From positions 1 through 36,468 of the forward strand of contig JAJZWN010000008.1 in assembly GCA_021846695.1 (NCBI GenBank): 36,468 nucleotides of DNA, read 5' to 3'. How positions within the stretch are numbered: position 1 is the stretch's first letter; the number at the start of each line of letters is the position of its first letter. This document shows, one piece after another, positions 32,855 to 36,468 of this stretch. Origin of the DNA: Thermoplasmata archaeon. GTDB lineage: Archaea > Thermoplasmatota > Thermoplasmata > Thermoplasmatales > Thermoplasmataceae. Below the pieces are notes generated by a model, which was not told the origin of the DNA, made no database searches, and saw nothing but the letters and a program-made list of their open reading frames with translations. A program made the position numbers and the translations under genes.

Positions 32855-34237
32855 ATGATAGAAGAAAAGAGAAACAAAATTAAAAATTCCTTAAGAATAA
32901 CAAGAGAAAGAAGAAAAACACAGGATGTAATAATACTTAAACTAAAAATAGACAATGATAAATTAAATAATAATACTATAAAGGCATTAAACACAATCTT
33001 TTTAGAAGCTAAATGGCTATATAATTATGTTATAAACAAAGAATTCAACAATGATATTTTTAATATAGACCCTAAAATAAAGAATGTAAATGTATATGTA
33101 AAAGACCATTATGAAACAAGGAAATTAAATTATTTATCATCACAGATGAAGGAGGAAATTATTAACAGGGCAATGGACAATATAAGAGGCCTCCATAAAT
33201 TAAAAGAGAATGGCTTTAAAGTTGGAAAATTGAAATTTAAATCATTTATAACATCAATACCATTGAATCAATATACTATAACATATAAAATAATAAACAA
33301 TAATTATATTAAAATACAGAATATAAAGCAGTTGTTAAAAGTAAATGGCCTGGATAACTTAGAATGCTATTATGAACCGGCAAGTGCATTGTTAATCAAT
33401 AATAACAATAATTATTATATCAACATAACAGCGTATAAAAATAAATACATTTTAGAAAAACCTGTCAATAATCAAAAAATAATATCATTTGACTTAGGAA
33501 TAAAGAACCAGTTGACATGCTCTAATGGATCAATATTAAACTATAATATACCAAAATCCAAAAAAGAAATAAGATTGCAGAGGTCATTGTCAAGGAAAGC
33601 CAGATATGCAGAAGGAACTAAAAAACTAAGTAGAGGGCAATCCAGGAATTATTATAAAAACAAAAATAAATTAAACAAAGAACAGAATAAGACAATGAAC
33701 AGAAGAAAAGACACTATTAACAAAATAACCCATTATCTAACATCCAATTATGATATAGTAATAACACAGAATGACAATATAAGAGGATGGAAGCATCTCT
33801 TTGGCAGGAAAATAGAATCTACAGGTATAGGTGGAATAATCGATGCACTTAAACATAAGGCATCAACACTTATATTACTGGATAAATTTATTCCTACCAC
33901 AAAGGAATGTTCTAATTGCCATAATAAATATGATATAAAATTAGATGAAAGGATATATCAATGCCATAACTGTGGTTTTATAATAGATAGGGATTATAAT
34001 TCTGCATTAAATGATATGTATTATGGAATTAAAAAATTAAATGAATTATTAAAAATTAAAAATAAAAAATTAAATAATTATTTTAAGAAATATAATATAA
34101 ATTTAAATGTACCTATGGAGCGTAGGGAATTAACGCCTGTGGAGATTATTGCCTCTGGCTTTGAAGGGCTTAATATAAGCCCATATGTGAAGTTAAGCAT
34201 GGTCAGTGAAGCAGGAAGCCTCTATGCTTTAGCATGA
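32855..34237 (+). CDS. tnpB: TnpB, IS200/IS605-family RNA-guided nuclease (IS1341 type, no TnpA)
   Basis: 460 residues, Cas12-like TnpB. The RuvC-I motif is ISFDLGIKNQL (Asp213), the zinc ribbon is Cys352/355/370/373, and RuvC-III is IDRDYNSALND (Asp378/380). RuvC-II reads VITQNDNIRGW (302-312): the common form is VxEDLNxxG, so Gln305 sits where Glu is usual, and Asp307 stands at the site that is Glu in the QDEN-x-GW subfamily. Activity is therefore uncertain. The protein is Asn/Lys-rich with very A-rich codons, unlike neighbouring genes. The C-terminal RRELTPVEI tail is typical of archaeal TnpB. No tnpA is present, so mobility would need help from elsewhere. The end of the gene overlaps the guide-RNA hairpin. 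Confidence 0.93.
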   Translation: MIEEKRNKIKNSLRITRERRKTQDVIILKLKIDNDKLNNNTIKALNTIFLEAKWLYNYVINKEFNNDIFNIDPKIKNVNVYVKDHYETRKLNYLSSQMKEEIINRAMDNIRGLHKLKENGFKVGKLKFKSFITSIPLNQYTITYKIINNNYIKIQNIKQLLKVNGLDNLECYYEPASALLINNNNNYYINITAYKNKYILEKPVNNQKIISFDLGIKNQLTCSNGSILNYNIPKSKKEIRLQRSLSRKARYAEGTKKLSRGQSRNYYKNKNKLNKEQNKTMNRRKDTINKITHYLTSNYDIVITQNDNIRGWKHLFGRKIESTGIGGIIDALKHKASTLILLDKFIPTTKECSNCHNKYDIKLDERIYQCHNCGFIIDRDYNSALNDMYYGIKKLNELLKIKNKKLNNYFKKYNINLNVPMERRELTPVEIIASGFEGLNISPYVKLSMVSEAGSLYALA

Positions 34238-34247
34238 GGTAGCTCAC
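34211..34247 (+). ncRNA. Omega-RNA 3' scaffold / IS605 right end at tnpB
   Basis: CCTCTATGC-TTTA-GCATGAGG (34219-34239) folds into an 8-bp hairpin with one bulged T. It is followed by TAGCTCAC, after which the element should end and the guide should begin (TTCCCACAGGTACACC). The hairpin overlaps the last codons and stop of tnpB, as in known omega-RNAs. The 5' boundary, probably inside the tnpB 3' region, cannot be set by eye. A related copy is at 27634-27670 in the opposite orientation. Confidence 0.65.
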
Positions 34248-34482
34248 TTCCCACAGGTACACCTTATCACGCATTTCTACCTTGTGTTCTTATAATTTAT
34301 GCTAGTTTAATAGGCAAATTAAGCTACAGGAAGAATTGATATGCAGATTCATGAAGTGATTAATTAACCTGTATATAACTAACTGAAGTTAAAGAGCCCG
34401 TAGCCTGATTGCCTGAAACATATCATATTGAATATTATCCGGTAATGGGCTATTTTTTTATAGAATCGTATAATGCAATAAG

Positions 34483-35838
34483 ATGAAATCATTCGATGTG
34501 GTAACAATAGGGGCAGGTGGAGCATCTTACCCTGCAGCTTTCAGGCTCAAAAAGGCGGGATTCTCTGTCATTATGATAGATGATAAGGGAATAATGTCTG
34601 GAAATTGCCTAGCTGAAGGATGTGTGCCTTCAAAAGCAATCATAGAAACAGTCCACACTTATAAGCGTATAAGCGATTTTGGCGACTTCAGGATAAATTA
34701 CAGGGATATTTTAAAAAGAAAGGACAAAGTTCAAATTTTAAGAAACGGGCTCCACAGAAAAGAACTGGAGGAAGCAGGAATAGAAATCTTAAAGGGTGTT
34801 GCAAAAATTATAGATTCCAGCACAGTAGAGGTAAAAACTGAGGCTGGCAATATAAAACTCAATTATAAGCACTTAATCATTGGAAGTGGGGCATACACAT
34901 ATATGCCGCAAATAAAAGGGATTGAATACGCAATAACAAGTGCAGACCTTTTCAGGATTGACCCTAAAATCAAGGATCTTCCAGAGTCTATAGCTATTAT
35001 AGGCGGAGGCTACATAGGTGTAGAAACAGCTTCATACATGTCTATCATGGGTTCCCGGGTAGAGCTTATTGAACGTTCTGATAGAATCCTGATGGACATG
35101 GATCCGGAGATAGTTGGAAAATTAGAGCCATTATTGCCTGATATGAGGGTACATTTTAACAACAGTGTAATTTCAATAGAACCAGATGGGGATGGCTACA
35201 AAACTACTATAATTGATAATAACGGAAAAAGTGACAGTGTTATTACTGCCTGTGTAATGATGGCAACTGGCCGTGAACCACTTATTCCGGAAGGAACTGA
35301 AGAAGCGGGCATTAAATTTAACAGAAAGGGAATTATAGTAAACTCATCAATGCAGACGAATATACCGAATATATATGCAACAGGCTATGTGAATGGCATT
35401 GCACCATTATTTCATGCCGCAAAAAGGCAGTCACTGATAGCCGCAAACTGCATCATGTCAGGAGATATGCCTGTTGATCGCTTCCAGGACAATTGTGTAC
35501 CATTTACCGTATACACTATTCCAAATATGTCTTTTACCGGAATTACACCGGAGAAGGCAAAAGAACTGGGCATAAAATACATAAAGTCAAAATATAAAAT
35601 GGCGGATGATTCCCTTGCAGAGATATACAATGAGCCAGGAGGGGAGCTAGATTTAATTTTTGATGAAGATATGAAAATAATAGGTGGGTATGTTATCGGA
35701 AATGATGCGGGGAATATAATCAATGAAATATCGATGGGACTTTCAAAGGGATTAACAGCCAGGGATTTCGCAGAACTGCCACACCAGCACCCTATGACCT
35801 TCGAAGGGCTGGACAGCGCCGCAAGAAAATTGTTTTAA
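34483..35838 (+). CDS. Dihydrolipoamide dehydrogenase-like pyridine nucleotide-disulfide oxidoreductase
   Basis: 451-residue flavoprotein with an FAD-binding Rossmann motif (IGAGGASYPAAF, 9-20) and redox-active disulfide CLAEGC (Cys42/Cys47) in SGNCLAEGCVPSKA. The NAD(P) domain is IAIIGGGYIGVETAS followed by VELIERSDRIL; ATGREPL and the dimer domain follow. The C-terminal His-Glu base motif is LPHQHPMTFEGL. It belongs to the lipoamide dehydrogenase/mercuric reductase/glutathione reductase family. The disulfide spacing and HQHP tail suggest a Lpd-like enzyme, but the lead-in SGNC replaces the usual GGTC. No 2-oxoacid dehydrogenase genes are adjacent, so the partner is unknown. A TATA box (34451-34462) stands about 25 nt before the ATG. 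Confidence 0.9.
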   Translation: MKSFDVVTIGAGGASYPAAFRLKKAGFSVIMIDDKGIMSGNCLAEGCVPSKAIIETVHTYKRISDFGDFRINYRDILKRKDKVQILRNGLHRKELEEAGIEILKGVAKIIDSSTVEVKTEAGNIKLNYKHLIIGSGAYTYMPQIKGIEYAITSADLFRIDPKIKDLPESIAIIGGGYIGVETASYMSIMGSRVELIERSDRILMDMDPEIVGKLEPLLPDMRVHFNNSVISIEPDGDGYKTTIIDNNGKSDSVITACVMMATGREPLIPEGTEEAGIKFNRKGIIVNSSMQTNIPNIYATGYVNGIAPLFHAAKRQSLIAANCIMSGDMPVDRFQDNCVPFTVYTIPNMSFTGITPEKAKELGIKYIKSKYKMADDSLAEIYNEPGGELDLIFDEDMKIIGGYVIGNDAGNIINEISMGLSKGLTARDFAELPHQHPMTFEGLDSAARKLF

Positions 35839-35906
35839 GAGGATAGAATGGTATTTAATTACCATTCCAATATAAATTTAATATATATTGTTTAGTCCCA
35901 TTTCAT

Positions 35907-36468
35907 ATGAATTACCATGCAAGGGCAGGTTTAATCTATAATGCTAGGGCATTGTATGCCCTTAACTGGATGGACATTGCCCCGGCACTTAAATACATAA
36001 AATCCAGCTTCGATATTGACTTAATTGCACTGGGTGCCCTGGTTACCTCATTCTATCTTGGCATAGCTATATTTCAGGTAGTGGGTGGGTTACTTGCATC
36101 CTATATAGGTGATAAAAAAACATCGTTAACAGGATTGCTGCTCATGGGGATATTCGCAATTATCTCCGGTCTCTCTACCAACTTCACCGAATTAATTATT
36201 TCAAGATTTTTTTCCGGATTATCCGGAGCTTTTTTTCTTTTCATCGACCTTAAGCCTTCTACTCTCTGTTATACCGGAAAACAAATCTGCATTCCATATT
36301 GGTGTTTACAATGGGGCATTTGCTGCAGGCGGTGGTATCGGAATATTTGGATGGGCTATACTTGACCAGTACATAGGCTATAAAATTCCGTTCATAATAG
36401 CAGGGATAATAACACTGGCTACATTTATTCTGGTTGAAATTTCCTTCAGAGATGTAAGGAACATAAAG
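35907..36468 (+). pseudogene. MFS transporter, frameshifted in a T7 run and cut by the window end
   Basis: The N-terminal half (helices 1-4) reads as a normal MFS carrier, with GLLASYIGDKKTSLTG as motif A and RFFSGLSGAFF in helix 4. At the seven-T run 36230-36236 the frame changes. Removing one T restores a good continuation, reading FFFSSTLSLLLSVIPENKSA, then YNGAFAAGGGIGIFGWAIL and on to the window edge. In the unshifted frame the protein is nonsense after about residue 112 and stops at 36365. Either the gene is broken, the run slips, or the base call is wrong. The start at 35907 is supported by the TATA box ATTTAATATATAT (35876-35888). The substrate is unknown and the 3' end is not in the window. 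Confidence 0.82.

Noticed and set aside
34248..34270. Possible target of the tnpB guide (TTCCCACAGG...) inside the window.
   Set aside because: Only 8-9-base matches (e.g. CCTGTGGGA near 24214) were found by eye, which is the level expected by chance.
1..36468. CRISPR arrays, rRNA genes, replication origin.
   Set aside because: No regularly spaced repeats, rRNA-like stretches or Cdc6/ORB-type repeats were noticed on either strand.

Overview
The window looks like a chromosomal segment of an acidophilic archaeon of the order Thermoplasmatales (Ferroplasma/Acidiplasma/Picrophilus-like). The basis is: an AT-rich genome with AUA/AGG-rich codon use; TATA-like boxes about 25 nt in front of start codons, implying mostly leaderless mRNAs; archaeal-type genes (Sec61-beta, eukaryote-type GlyRS, AsnRS-derived asparagine synthetase); and a mevalonate 3-kinase, the hallmark of the modified Thermoplasma mevalonate pathway. 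The species assignment is inference.

Layout. 1-12,660 is mostly housekeeping: tRNA-Arg(TCG), a CYP119/CYP231-like P450, SfsA, an M20 peptidase, threonine synthase, a 58-residue SecG/Sec61-beta, a small membrane protein, a signal peptidase I-like protein, mevalonate 3-kinase, a four-CBS protein joined to GlyRS by a 1-nt gap, a cytoplasmic HtrA-like protease divergent from an HxlR-like regulator, and an AsnRS-like asparagine synthetase divergent from an Lrp/AsnC regulator. 12,679-16,600 holds tRNA-Ser(GGA) and, antisense to it, a 1274-residue DUF4011-SF1 helicase-Vsr-like nuclease protein. That architecture matches the single-gene antiphage system hhe, and its stop codon lies inside the tRNA gene. 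16,881-18,230 is an MFS transporter under a TPP riboswitch on the minus strand, a likely thiamine uptake unit. 18,321-19,600 is a broken IS256-family element whose own terminal inverted repeats survive, with a smaller inverted-repeat element in place of the end of its transposase.

19,758-23,223 carries cbiG and cbiA (cobalamin synthesis) plus an alkaline-phosphatase-superfamily hydrolase. 23,329-31,143 is a transporter block: a 14-TM drug exporter type, an MFS carrier, and three APC amino-acid permeases, two of them paralogous. 31,157-34,247 is a second mobile region: an IS1634/IS4-like transposase-derived protein with an eroded active site, and an IS605-type tnpB with an omega-RNA-like hairpin at its 3' end. 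A diverged second copy of that hairpin, without any tnpB, lies about 6.6 kb away at 27,634-27,670. The window closes with a dihydrolipoamide dehydrogenase-like flavoprotein and an MFS gene that is frameshifted in a T7 run and cut by the window edge.

The best candidates for unusual biology are the hhe-like helicase/nuclease lodged at tRNA-Ser, the TnpB/omega-RNA pair with its orphan guide-RNA-like copy and an atypical RuvC-II motif, and the archaeal TPP riboswitch. No CRISPR array, rRNA or replication origin was seen.
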